Positions 8,490 through 16,257 of a DNA stretch of 64,000 nucleotides are shown piece after piece. The stretch's first letter is position 1, and the number at the start of each line of letters is the position of its first letter. The notes under the pieces were generated by a model. That model had not been told where the DNA came from. It worked only from the letters and a program-made list of their open reading frames with translations, and made no database searches. The stretch lies in the NCBI GenBank assembly GCA_022402445.1, contig JAKRSF010000006.1, positions 460,540-524,539 of the forward strand, read 5' to 3'. The DNA comes from Cyanobacteriota bacterium (GTDB taxonomy: Bacteria; Cyanobacteriota; Cyanobacteriia; CACIAM-69d). Both the position numbers and the translations under genes were made by a program.

Positions 8490-9842
8490 ATGGGGCGTCT
8501 TAGCGATCGCGCCTACCGCCAACTCAAGGTAGCCATTGAAAGCCATTGCCGGAGCAAAAATATTTCGGGGGCGCGGCGGGATCTGGCCCTGCTGCGCCTG
8601 GAAAAACTGCGGCGATCGGCGGGATCTCCGGCCAGTTACCGGGAACTGCGGGCGATCGTTGAGGATATCCTGCCGGACTTTGAGGAGGCGACCTTGCGAT
8701 CGGCGGCCAAGGCCAATCGATCGCCCCAGGCGGCGCGGGCTGCAACGCTCCTAGGTTGGGGGACCGGCGGCGCGATCGCCCTGACCCTGCTGGGATTCAC
8801 TGGGTTTGTGGCCCTGGCCAATACGCCCTTCCCCCCGGTGCGGCGGTTTGTGGCGGACAAGGCTCCGGTGCTGCTGCTGCCCAGTTTCTTTCAGATGGAT
8901 GCGGCCTATCGCGGCGCGATCGCGGCGGTGGAGCAGGCGGATCAGTTGGTGGACAAGGCCACAACCCCGGCGGATTTGGCCCTGGGGCGCACGAAAGTGA
9001 CCGAGGCGCAAAAGCACCTGGACCGGCTGCCCGTCTGGGCCTTGGGCTATGAACCCCAGCGCATGTGCGGCCTGTGGGGGGGCTGCCAATTTAAGTTCAC
9101 CCTGGATGAATTTGAGAACGCCCGCAAATGGATCGCCCGCCTCGAAGCGCGCCTGTTCCAGGAGGACAATGCCCAAAAGGCATATCTAGCGGCGGAAACC
9201 GCTGCCCAAGCCGCCAAGCAGCAGCACCGCACCAACCCCAACGGCCCCGAGGGCACCGCCGCGATCGCCGCATGGCAGGCGGCCATTGATACCCTACGGA
9301 CGATTCCCCCCGAAACCCTGGCCGGGAAACAGGCGATCGCCAAGGTGCAAACCCATGAGCGGGACTTCCGGGCGGCGGCGGGCTATGCCCTAGGTAATGA
9401 AAAGGTGGGCACCGCGATCGCAGCGGCGAAGGAATTTGCGATCCGGGCCGCCCAAACCACCCAAAGTCCCCCCCATCCCGCTGAAGTCTGGCAAAACAGC
9501 GCCGATCTGTGGCGGGCCGCGATCGCCGAATTGGAGCGCATCAAACCCGACGATCCCGACTACGTAGGCTCCCGTAGACTCCTCGCGACCTATGCCGACA
9601 ACCTCGGCCAAATCCAAGGGCGATTGCAGCAGGAAAAAACCGCCGTCCAAGCCCTCGCTCGCGCCAAAACCCTAATCGCCCGCTGGCGGAGCAGCGCCGC
9701 CGCCGACAACACCAACCCCGCCCTCCTCGGGGATTTGCAGGAAATCATCAACCAGCTAGATCAAGTCAAACTGGGCACCAGCGCCACCCAGGAGGCCGAA
9801 GAATTACGGAAATTCGCCCAGGCTAAGCTCACAAGCCCCTAG
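8490..9842 (+). CDS. Conserved-looking protein with one central membrane anchor, function unknown
   Basis: 450 residues not recognised as a named family. A basic N-terminal region of about 85 residues is followed by one membrane segment at about 87-112 (LLGWGTGGAIALTLLGF), then a long Ala/Gln/Glu-rich helical region. A Cys pair occurs in MCGLWGGCQFKF at about 192-203, just after a conserved-looking RLPVWALGYEPQ. From about residue 220 on the composition suggests helical repeats or coiled coil, ending without a second anchor. It stands alone: a divergent exporter upstream and a 357-base gap downstream. Position of the anchor suggests a cytoplasmic N-terminus and a large soluble C-terminal domain, but topology is inferred. 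Confidence 0.7.
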   Translation: MGRLSDRAYRQLKVAIESHCRSKNISGARRDLALLRLEKLRRSAGSPASYRELRAIVEDILPDFEEATLRSAAKANRSPQAARAATLLGWGTGGAIALTLLGFTGFVALANTPFPPVRRFVADKAPVLLLPSFFQMDAAYRGAIAAVEQADQLVDKATTPADLALGRTKVTEAQKHLDRLPVWALGYEPQRMCGLWGGCQFKFTLDEFENARKWIARLEARLFQEDNAQKAYLAAETAAQAAKQQHRTNPNGPEGTAAIAAWQAAIDTLRTIPPETLAGKQAIAKVQTHERDFRAAAGYALGNEKVGTAIAAAKEFAIRAAQTTQSPPHPAEVWQNSADLWRAAIAELERIKPDDPDYVGSRRLLATYADNLGQIQGRLQQEKTAVQALARAKTLIARWRSSAAADNTNPALLGDLQEIINQLDQVKLGTSATQEAEELRKFAQAKLTSP

Positions 9843-10199
9843 CTCAACCGGTGCTGCATTGGTTGAGGGCGCTATTTTGAAGACATGGAGGCCGCTCCAC
9901 TGATGCGCCCTAGCATCATGATCGGGGCCATGCGATCGCCCCCTTCGGGTTTTCCCGGAGCCTAGATTTGCCCATGGCCCCCAGCCGAATTCCTTGGGGG
10001 TCCATGGACGATCAAATTTATGGGTTAATACCGACGACAGTTGCCCATCAGTTGTTGCAATACATGGCTAAAAAGCCTCGGCTGTGATCTTGATCGCACC
10101 CCCCCTCAGTAAATGTCACAGGTGGTTAAGGAACGCGATCGCCCCCATCGAGTCCAGTATTCTGGACAATAGAGGCAGGTTAATGAGGGGTCAGGAATT
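9843..10199. other. Intergenic region, probable promoter of the secreted pentapeptide gene
   Basis: No gene is supported in these 357 bases. The last 50 bases contain a 6-bp perfect inverted repeat and an AGGAATT sequence directly before the ATG at 10200. The remainder has ordinary composition and one HIP1 site overlapping an apparently structured GC segment near 9930-9960. Confidence 0.5.
10152..10167. promoter_or_regulatory. Operator-like palindrome upstream of the pentapeptide gene
   Basis: GTCCAGTATTCTGGAC is an inverted repeat of two perfect 6-base arms around TATT. It ends 32 bases before the ATG at 10200, a position that suits a repressor operator or a 5'-leader hairpin. No binding protein can be named. 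Confidence 0.35.
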
Positions 10200-10943
10200 A
10201 TGAAAGGCGTTCAAATCATCACCCGCACCGCGATCGCGCTTTCGTTCCTGGGCCTCTTGGCTGGTCCCGCCCGCAGTGCCGATCCTGAAAGCGTCAAGCA
10301 ACTGTTGGAAACCAACGCCTGCACCTACTGTGATCTGAGCGGTGCAGATCTCACACAAGCCCAACTCAGCGGCGCAGATTTGACCGGTGCAAATCTGAGT
10401 GGCGCACGGCTGAACCAAGCGGACCTGAGCCGCGCCATTTTGACCAATGCCAACCTGATCGCCGCACGGCTCCACGGGGCGCGGCTGTCGGAGGCGGACC
10501 TGCGGGGGGCGGACCTGAGTTTGGCGGGGCTGGTGATTGCCGAGCTAGACAATGCGGACCTCAGCGGCGCGAATTTGATCGGCGCCAACCTGGAATCCGC
10601 CAACCTGGTGGGGGCGAACCTATCGCGCACCCAGCAGACCACGGCGGGGCTGATGCAGGCGAACTGGAATCGCCCCAACCCGGAGGAAGCCTATCCCCTG
10701 GATGTGTTGGGGGTGAACCTGCGGGATGCGGATCTGCGGCGGGCGTCCCTGGTGGAGGCCCATCTCGAGGGGGCGGACCTGGCCGGTGCCAATCTGGATC
10801 GGGCGAACCTGAGCTACGCCAAGCTGGACGGGGCCAATCTTCAGCAGGCTCAACTGACCAATGCGGAACTGGAGGGGACGATCCTGACGGACATGACCAC
10901 GAGTCCCCACCTGAATGGCTCCCTGGGCTGGTCGTCCCTGTAG
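10200..10943 (+). CDS. Secreted pentapeptide-repeat protein
   Basis: 247 residues. A signal peptide ([27 protein letters not shown]) precedes the segment [21 protein letters not shown], a Cys-x-x-Cys cap common at the start of cyanobacterial pentapeptide proteins. About 30 A(D/N)LxX repeats follow in two blocks, separated near residues 145-175 by a non-repeat loop containing [17 protein letters not shown]. The fold should be a right-handed quadrilateral beta helix in the periplasm or thylakoid lumen. Biochemical roles of such proteins are mostly unknown. A strong terminator follows 72 bases after the stop. Confidence 0.9.
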   Translation: MKGVQIITRTAIALSFLGLLAGPARSADPESVKQLLETNACTYCDLSGADLTQAQLSGADLTGANLSGARLNQADLSRAILTNANLIAARLHGARLSEADLRGADLSLAGLVIAELDNADLSGANLIGANLESANLVGANLSRTQQTTAGLMQANWNRPNPEEAYPLDVLGVNLRDADLRRASLVEAHLEGADLAGANLDRANLSYAKLDGANLQQAQLTNAELEGTILTDMTTSPHLNGSLGWSSL

Positions 10944-11015
10944 GGTTCCGGGCGACGGGGCATGGCTGAAGCCACGAACCTCCTAGCCCCAGGGCTCAAA
11001 ATTCTCAACATTAAG

Positions 11016-11041
11016 GCTCCGATGTGGATCGGGGCTTTTTT
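11016..11041 (+). terminator. Rho-independent terminator
   Basis: GCTCCGAT (11016-11023), loop GTGG, ATCGGGGC (11028-11035) forms an 8-bp stem with one T-G pair and is followed by six T. It serves the pentapeptide gene and reaches the stop codon of the convergent queG gene. Confidence 0.88.
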
Positions 11042-12038
11042 ATGGGCCGGGAGAGTCTGGGGGCGGTGATGGGTCGGGGGCGATCGCGGCGATCGCATCC
11101 AAATTGGCCTGGGCATTGCGCCGCCACATGGGGGCCTTGATGCGCCGCAGGGCGGATCCGGTGAAGCGGCGGTCCCACTCCTCGTCCGTGAGGGTGGCCA
11201 GCTCCGCCAGGGGAGGATCGAGGTTTTCGGGGCGCGGCGTAAAATCCGCCACATCCGTCGGCTGGGCAAACCGTTGGTTCCAGGGGCACACGTCCTGGCA
11301 AATGTCGCAGCCCGCTACCCAGCCGCCGAGGCGATCGCGGATGGCCTCCGGTAACGTGTCGTCGCGGTTTTCGATGGTGTGGTAGGCGATGCAGCGGTTG
11401 GCATCCACCACATGGGGAGCCGCGATCGCCCCCGTGGGACATGCTTCGATGCAGCGATCGCAGGTGCCGCAGTGGGCCGTGTGGGGGCCATCGGGCATCA
11501 GGGCCAGATCCGTGATGATCTCCCCCAGAAAAACCCAGGAGCCGTACTGCCGGGTGATCAGATTGCCGTTTTTGCCAATCCAGCCGAGGCCCGCCTGCTC
11601 GGCCCATGCCTTGTCCTGGACGGGGCCGGTGTCGCCATAGAACCGGAAGGTATGGCCGCCAAACTGGCCGTTGAGCGCCGCCACAAATCGCTTCAGCCGC
11701 CCGTGGAGCACCTTGTGGTAGTCCCGCCCCCAGGCATAGCGGGAAATTTTGGCGCGATCGCGATCGCCGCTGGGCTGGTGGGGCGTGTAATAGTTCAGGG
11801 CCACCGCAATGACCGACCGGGCCTCCGGCACAATCTGCCGCACATCCCGCCGCCGGGGGTTATCCATCCAGGCCATCGACGCCTGATAGCCCGCCGCCAG
11901 CCACCGTTCCAGGGCCGCGCGATCGCCCTCACTCGGGGCACCGGAGGCAGGCACCGCCGCGATCGCCACCCGATGGAACCCAGCGGCGAGCCCCAACCGT
12001 TTCACCTGATCCGTCACCGAGTCCGTCACCTGATCCAT
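11040..12038 (-). CDS. queG: Epoxyqueuosine reductase
   Basis: 332 residues, normal for QueG, the cobalamin-dependent iron-sulfur enzyme that reduces epoxyqueuosine to queuosine in tRNA. The N-terminal region shows [17 protein letters not shown] and [12 protein letters not shown], and the middle has [19 protein letters not shown] and [20 protein letters not shown]. Two 4Fe-4S motifs are present: [16 protein letters not shown] and [11 protein letters not shown], the second preceded by [11 protein letters not shown]. The enzyme needs a cobalamin cofactor; cobS occurs 38 kb away in this window. It is transcribed alone on the minus strand behind a 332-base AT-richer leader. Confidence 0.96.
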   Translation of the reverse strand: MDQVTDSVTDQVKRLGLAAGFHRVAIAAVPASGAPSEGDRAALERWLAAGYQASMAWMDNPRRRDVRQIVPEARSVIAVALNYYTPHQPSGDRDRAKISRYAWGRDYHKVLHGRLKRFVAALNGQFGGHTFRFYGDTGPVQDKAWAEQAGLGWIGKNGNLITRQYGSWVFLGEIITDLALMPDGPHTAHCGTCDRCIEACPTGAIAAPHVVDANRCIAYHTIENRDDTLPEAIRDRLGGWVAGCDICQDVCPWNQRFAQPTDVADFTPRPENLDPPLAELATLTDEEWDRRFTGSALRRIKAPMWRRNAQANLDAIAAIAPDPSPPPDSPGP

Positions 12039-12216
12039 AGCGCAGCCCTAGGGAGCCCATCAACTTGAAAAGGGCCAGCAATCCCTGATTGGAACCGGTG
12101 GCCCATGGCGATCGCATCCTGACCGCTGGAGAGTGTGTAGAGGAAGACGTGGAGGATGTGAAAAGGAGTGGAATGAACCGGGGGAGTGTTATGGGAGAGT
12201 GTCGAAAAATGATGGG

Positions 12217-12271
12217 AAAAATCTAGAGTCCTGGAACCCTAAAACCTAAAACAATGGAACCCTAGATTTTT
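12217..12271. promoter_or_regulatory. Inverted repeat in the rnhA-queG intergenic region
   Basis: AAAAATCTAG at 12217-12226 and CTAGATTTTT at 12262-12271 are perfect 10-base arms with a 35-base spacer; the spacer and 3' arm also hold a direct repeat of TGGAACCCTA. A second small inverted repeat, AGATCT-CGAAA-AGATCT, lies at 12279-12295. The 332-base gap (12039-12370) is the AT-richest part of this neighbourhood and must contain the rnhA transcript end and the queG promoter. No gene is visible in it. Confidence 0.4.
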
Positions 12272-12370
12272 AAACCTTAGATCTCGAAAAGATCTCTAAA
12301 CAATGGGCCTCTAAAGCATCGGAACGCTCCGGGCGATCGCCGCGATCGCCCAAAGCCGGTCGAAGACTGT

Positions 12371-13393
12371 TTAGATCTCGACCCGTTCGAGTTGCCACAG
12401 AATTTGGTTGCCTTCCCGACGGGCGCGGGTCACAATCCAATTGCGCCAAACCCAGTTGTCGCCACGGCTCGTGACCGCACTGGCATTGACATCCATCAGG
12501 TCCGCTAGCTCGGCGCTAGTGATCAGGTAGCCTTGGGCGGCCACCTCATCGGCAATGTGGAGGGTATCAATGAGGTGCTTGAGTTGGGCCACGCGCAATT
12601 CGCGGGGTAGTCCATCAAGTAACTCGGGGTTAGGACTCACGGATAGATTATCAGCCATAGGTTTGAGGGATTCCGGTGCACCGATAGATTCTAGCGCCTC
12701 CCCTTGATTCTTGTCCGTTTCGCCCATCAAGGTTAGTTGGGTGCCGTGGCTGCGGGGGCGATCGCCTGCGGCAACCGTCGCCGCCACCGGGGGAATCGAA
12801 GGGGGGGCAGTGGGCGACGTTGGTCCCGGATTTGGCCCTGGATTGGGTCCAGATTTTGGTTTTGGCGTTGGTGGCGGTTTTGGCGTTGGTTTTGGCGCTG
12901 GGGCTGGGGCTGACGAAGGGATTGGCTGGGCCAGGGCCGGGGGCCGTCCGGTGGCAAACCCCCGCGCGATCGCGTCGCACCGTTCATTGCCCGGATCCCC
13001 CGCATGGCCGCGCACATACTGCCAGCGGATGCCCGGACCATTGAGGCGATCGAGCTCCTCCCACAGGTCCCGGTTCAGTACCGGCTTGCCCGCCGCCGTC
13101 ATCCAGCCCTTGCGCTTCCAGCCCCGCACCCACTCCGTGATGCCCTTGATCACATATTGGCTATCCGTATAGAGGGTCACCGGCCCCGCCGTCTGGTCCT
13201 GCTCCCGCCGCAGATGGGTGAGCCCCGCGATCGCCGCCTGCATTTCCATACGGTTATTGGTGGTTTGGCGATCGCAATCCCCCAACTCCAGCCGCTGGCC
13301 ATCCTCCCAAAGGATCAGCACCCCCCAGCCCCCCGGCCCCGGATTCCCGGAACAGGCCCCGTCCGTATAAATACGCTCGATCCGTGCCCCCAT
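12371..13393 (-). CDS. rnhA: Ribonuclease HI with proline-rich linker and C-terminal extra domain
   Basis: 340 residues, about twice a plain RNase HI. Residues 1-150 are a complete RNase H domain: [16 protein letters not shown] (first Asp), EMQAAIAGL (Glu), [12 protein letters not shown] (Asp) and the final [10 protein letters not shown] region (Asp). It cleaves RNA in RNA-DNA hybrids. A Pro/Lys/Gly-rich linker (about 155-205) leads to a C-terminal module (about 265-340) with [33 protein letters not shown] and [12 protein letters not shown], looking like a small winged or helical nucleic-acid-binding domain. The ATG lies 3 bases after the folB stop, with GAGGTGG as ribosome site inside the end of folB, so the two are co-transcribed. 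Confidence 0.94.
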   Translation of the reverse strand: MGARIERIYTDGACSGNPGPGGWGVLILWEDGQRLELGDCDRQTTNNRMEMQAAIAGLTHLRREQDQTAGPVTLYTDSQYVIKGITEWVRGWKRKGWMTAAGKPVLNRDLWEELDRLNGPGIRWQYVRGHAGDPGNERCDAIARGFATGRPPALAQPIPSSAPAPAPKPTPKPPPTPKPKSGPNPGPNPGPTSPTAPPSIPPVAATVAAGDRPRSHGTQLTLMGETDKNQGEALESIGAPESLKPMADNLSVSPNPELLDGLPRELRVAQLKHLIDTLHIADEVAAQGYLITSAELADLMDVNASAVTSRGDNWVWRNWIVTRARREGNQILWQLERVEI

Positions 13394-13396
13394 CTT

Positions 13397-13768
13397 CTAG
13401 GCCACCTCGCCCGCGCGATCGCGAGTCACCTCAACCGCCAACGTCCCATTGAAATCCTGGAGCGGAGCCGCCGGTTTCGTCACGCGCACCGTCACCCGCT
13501 GCGCCCCCTTCAACTCCAAAATCGCCGCCGCGATCGACTCCGCCACCCACTCGATCAAATCCGCCTTCGAGCCACAGGTAATCTCCCGGATACACGCGAT
13601 CGCCCGCCGGTAATCCAACGTCTCCTCAATGCGATCGCTCCGGCCCGCCGCCGCCAAATCCACATCAATCGTCGCATCCACCTCGAACCACTGCCCCAGA
13701 ACCTTCTCCTCCGGCAGATAGCCCGTATAGCCGTAGCACCGATACTTCGAGATATAAATCCGATCCAT
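13397..13768 (-). CDS. folB: Dihydroneopterin aldolase
   Basis: 123 residues from the ATG at 13768, normal for FolB, which converts dihydroneopterin to hydroxymethyl-dihydropterin in folate synthesis. Visible signatures are IYISKYRCYGYTGYLPEEK (usual G-x-x-x-x-E segment), DATIDVDL, ETLDYRRAIACI, SKADLIEWVAESIAAAIL and VTVRVTKPAAPL with the conserved KP. The longer upstream reading frame lacks family similarity. It sits between a small unknown gene (35 bases upstream) and rnhA (3 bases downstream) on one strand. Confidence 0.94.
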   Translation of the reverse strand: MDRIYISKYRCYGYTGYLPEEKVLGQWFEVDATIDVDLAAAGRSDRIEETLDYRRAIACIREITCGSKADLIEWVAESIAAAILELKGAQRVTVRVTKPAAPLQDFNGTLAVEVTRDRAGEVA

Positions 13769-13803
13769 ACGTTCAGAAAAACCTAGAAAAACCTCGCCAA
13801 CCC

Positions 13804-14181
13804 TCAGGAGATCGCCGTCTCCAGCGGACGACAGCCCGCCAGCCCCACCGACGGATCCGCCCCATAGGCAGAATCCGGCTGCCACACCGTCAAGGACTGA
13901 TCCAGCCCCACCCGGTAGAGGAACTGCACATCCGCCGCAAAATTCGGGCCAATCCGCAGGTTGGAATAATCATCCTCGCAGCTCTCGAAGCCAAAGCGCA
14001 CCACCAACTGGGCCGCCAAACAACCGGGCGTATCCACATTCTCACCGGACGCCTCCCGCTCCTGCCAGAACTTCTCCAGGAACCGCTCCAGGATCGGCAG
14101 CATCTTCGCCGGTGTACCATTGCGGCTCGAATAAATGATGGCAGGGTTACCTTCGACCACAATATGACAAGGAATGTTCAT
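13804..14181 (-). CDS. Unknown protein upstream of folB
   Basis: About 125 residues from the ATG at 14181 (MNIPCHIVVEGNPAIIYSS); an alternative ATG at 14241 adds 20 residues and I cannot decide between them because neither has a good ribosome site. The protein is soluble, with a helical LPILERFLEKFWQE segment and later VVRFGFESCEDDYSNL and ADVQFLYRVG. It looks like a compact conserved cyanobacterial protein but I do not recognise a named family. Its stop lies 35 bases before folB, suggesting an operon with folB and rnhA. Confidence 0.72.
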   Translation of the reverse strand: MNIPCHIVVEGNPAIIYSSRNGTPAKMLPILERFLEKFWQEREASGENVDTPGCLAAQLVVRFGFESCEDDYSNLRIGPNFAADVQFLYRVGLDQSLTVWQPDSAYGADPSVGLAGCRPLETAIS

Positions 14182-14427
14182 AGAAACCGCAACTAACTCG
14201 CGTATCGGCTGAGGAACAGATGGCGCGTCGTCCGTTTCCATCAAAGCACCAAATCTGCGTTGCCCAGAAAATTCCCGAGGGAATTTGAGTAGGATATTCT
14301 GGAAACGGCCAGCCCGCCCTAATTCGTTCAAAGCGGGCCAGTTGCCCCTGTCTCAACCGCGACGGCAAACCCATGCACCGTCTGCCGTCCCCATGACCCT
14401 TCTACGCTAGCCCCCATTGGTGTTTCG

Positions 14428-15627
14428 ATGGCACAAAATCCGCAACTCGAACGAGCAAAGCAAGGCGATCCCGAAGCCATTGCCGCCCTGATGCAGCGAT
14501 CGCTAGAGGCCAAGGGGATCAGTGTCCGGGCCGAGTCAGACGGTAGCGAAACCCTGCTCGTGACCCTAGAAGGCCCCCAGGCGGTCAACCGCGATGCCCT
14601 CGTGTCCTTCATCCAGAAGGGCATGATGCAGTTGGGCATCCGCACCCTGAGCACCGTCAAGGTGGAATGGCAAGAGCGCGGTTCCTTCCTGACGGAGTGG
14701 ACGGCGGAAATTCCCCTCGATGGCAGCGCGGCGTCTACGTTTGACAGCGTGCCCCTGTCGGATATGGGGCCGGCCAGCGGCGGGGCTTCCCTGGAGGATG
14801 TGGATGATGGGGCCTTGGAGGATGAGGAGTTTGACGATGAGGCGGATGCGGGGATGTATGGGGATGAGGATTTAGAGGAGGAGGACGGTGCCGTTGGGGA
14901 GACCGACGGGAAGGCCGCGAAGAAGGATAAGAAGAAGGGCAAGGATAAGGAGAAGAAGTCGTCTAGTTCGACGCCGCTGCTGCTGTTGCTGTTGATCGCG
15001 GCGATTCTAGGGGGCCTGTGGTACCTGTACCGTGAGGGGCGTTTGGATGCCTATATCGCCCAGTTGCCGGAGTCGGTGCAGGGGCCAATCCGTCAATACT
15101 TGCCGCCGGTGTCTGAGGCGGGGATGACGGGGGAGGAGCCTGTCCCGGTTGATCCGGCGGCGTCTCCAAGCCCTGAGGCTCCGGCGGCAGAGGCTCCGGC
15201 GGCATCTCCGAGTCCTGAAGCTCCTGCGGCAGAGGCTCCTGCGGCGTCTCCAAGCCCTGAGGCTCCGGTGGCAGAGGCTCCGGTGGCAGAGGCTCCGGCG
15301 GCGTCCCCGAGTCCTGAGGCTCCGGCGGCAGAGGCTCCGGCTGCTTCTCCGAGTCCTGAAGCTCCGGCTGCTTCTCCGAGCCCTGCGGGTCCGGCCCAGT
15401 CCTTTGCGACGGCGGTGCGATCGGCGACCCAGGCAGCCCAGGCGGCCCAGACGGCCCAGACGGCCCAGGAGTGGTCGGCGGTGGCTCAGGCTTGGCAGGC
15501 GGCGATCGCGGGGATGCAGGCGGTGCCGGAGGGGGATGTCAATTATGCGGTGGCGCGCGATCGCATCCCGACCTATGAGCGAAACCAGCGCTACGCGGAA
15601 ACGAACGCGGCGAACGCGGCCCAATAA
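14428..15627 (+). CDS. Membrane-anchored protein with acidic region and SPEAPAAEAPAA repeats
   Basis: 399 residues. An N-terminal globular domain (1-100, MAQNPQLERAKQGDPEAIAA) resembles a domain that I recall from other cyanobacterial proteins of unknown function. Then come a strongly acidic stretch (about 113-155), a Lys-rich patch (KKDKKKGKDKEKK), a membrane segment at about 180-200 (TPLLLLLLIAAILGGLWYL) and a region containing AQLPESVQGPIRQYLPP. Residues 244-320 are low-complexity Ala/Pro/Glu/Ser repeats, followed by a helical C-terminal domain of about 70 residues (WSAVAQAWQAAIAGMQAVP). The Lys patch before the anchor suggests N-terminus inside and the repeat region outside. Function unknown. 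Confidence 0.78.
   Translation: MAQNPQLERAKQGDPEAIAALMQRSLEAKGISVRAESDGSETLLVTLEGPQAVNRDALVSFIQKGMMQLGIRTLSTVKVEWQERGSFLTEWTAEIPLDGSAASTFDSVPLSDMGPASGGASLEDVDDGALEDEEFDDEADAGMYGDEDLEEEDGAVGETDGKAAKKDKKKGKDKEKKSSSSTPLLLLLLIAAILGGLWYLYREGRLDAYIAQLPESVQGPIRQYLPPVSEAGMTGEEPVPVDPAASPSPEAPAAEAPAASPSPEAPAAEAPAASPSPEAPVAEAPVAEAPAASPSPEAPAAEAPAASPSPEAPAASPSPAGPAQSFATAVRSATQAAQAAQTAQTAQEWSAVAQAWQAAIAGMQAVPEGDVNYAVARDRIPTYERNQRYAETNAANAAQ
15157..15390 (+). repeat. In-frame tandem repeat encoding SPEAPAAEAPAA units
   Basis: The DNA repeats a roughly 36-base unit (variants of TCTCCAAGCCCTGAGGCTCC followed by GGCGGCAGAGGCTCCGGCG) about six times with partial copies. Every copy keeps frame. The repeat would act as an extended, flexible spacer in the protein and is prone to copy-number change. 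Confidence 0.88.
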
Positions 15628-15855
15628 CGTCCTGCCGGTGGGGCGACGTTCCGGCGATCGCCCCTGGGGCCGTTCCCGATCCCTGGGGGCGGCCCTTTGG
15701 TTTGGGGGGCTGCGATCGCCCCTGGCCCCGCGCGATCGAGGGCGAGATGGCGATAGGATGGCCCCATTCCCCCCCGCGTATCCTTTTAATCTCCCGCCCT
15801 TTAACTTCCCGTTTGATGTCCCTTTAATTCCGGTTCAACCCTGGGCACAGCAACC

Positions 15856-16257
15856 ATGAATACAGTAGAACGGCTCATTGTGATGGCCGAAGACGAACTG
15901 ACGGAGTACAGCACCGAAGCGCGCAAAATCGAGAAATTGCGCCGGAAAATCTCCCTCGCGGTGCCGATCGCGGAACAACGGGCGGCGCGGGAGACTCTCA
16001 CGGAGGAATTGGCGGCGGCGAGCCCCCTAGAATCCATGGTGGAACGCCAGCGACAGGCGGTGGCGCTGCCCTTTTGGGGGATTGCGGGCCTGGGGCTGCT
16101 GCTGGGGGTTTCGCTCAATCAGCCGGGGGATTTTGTGTTCACCCTCGCGGGGGTGGCGGCGGCCTGGACCGTACAAAAGTGGGGCTGGCGTTTGCAGGCA
16201 AAACGGCTGATGCTGCACACCCTTGAAGAGATCGAGCGATCGGTGACGACGAAATGA
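15856..16257 (+). CDS. Small two-segment membrane protein preceding the ABC-F gene
   Basis: 133 residues. A charged helical N-terminal half (about 1-70, with KIEKLRRKISLAVPIAEQR) precedes two hydrophobic segments at about 72-88 (FWGIAGLGLLLGVSL) and 92-108, then a basic helical tail (LQAKRLMLHTLEEIE). I do not recognise a family. Its TGA overlaps the ATG of the following ABC-F gene by 4 bases (ATGA), so translation of the two is probably coupled. Confidence 0.75.
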   Translation: MNTVERLIVMAEDELTEYSTEARKIEKLRRKISLAVPIAEQRAARETLTEELAAASPLESMVERQRQAVALPFWGIAGLGLLLGVSLNQPGDFVFTLAGVAAAWTVQKWGWRLQAKRLMLHTLEEIERSVTTK

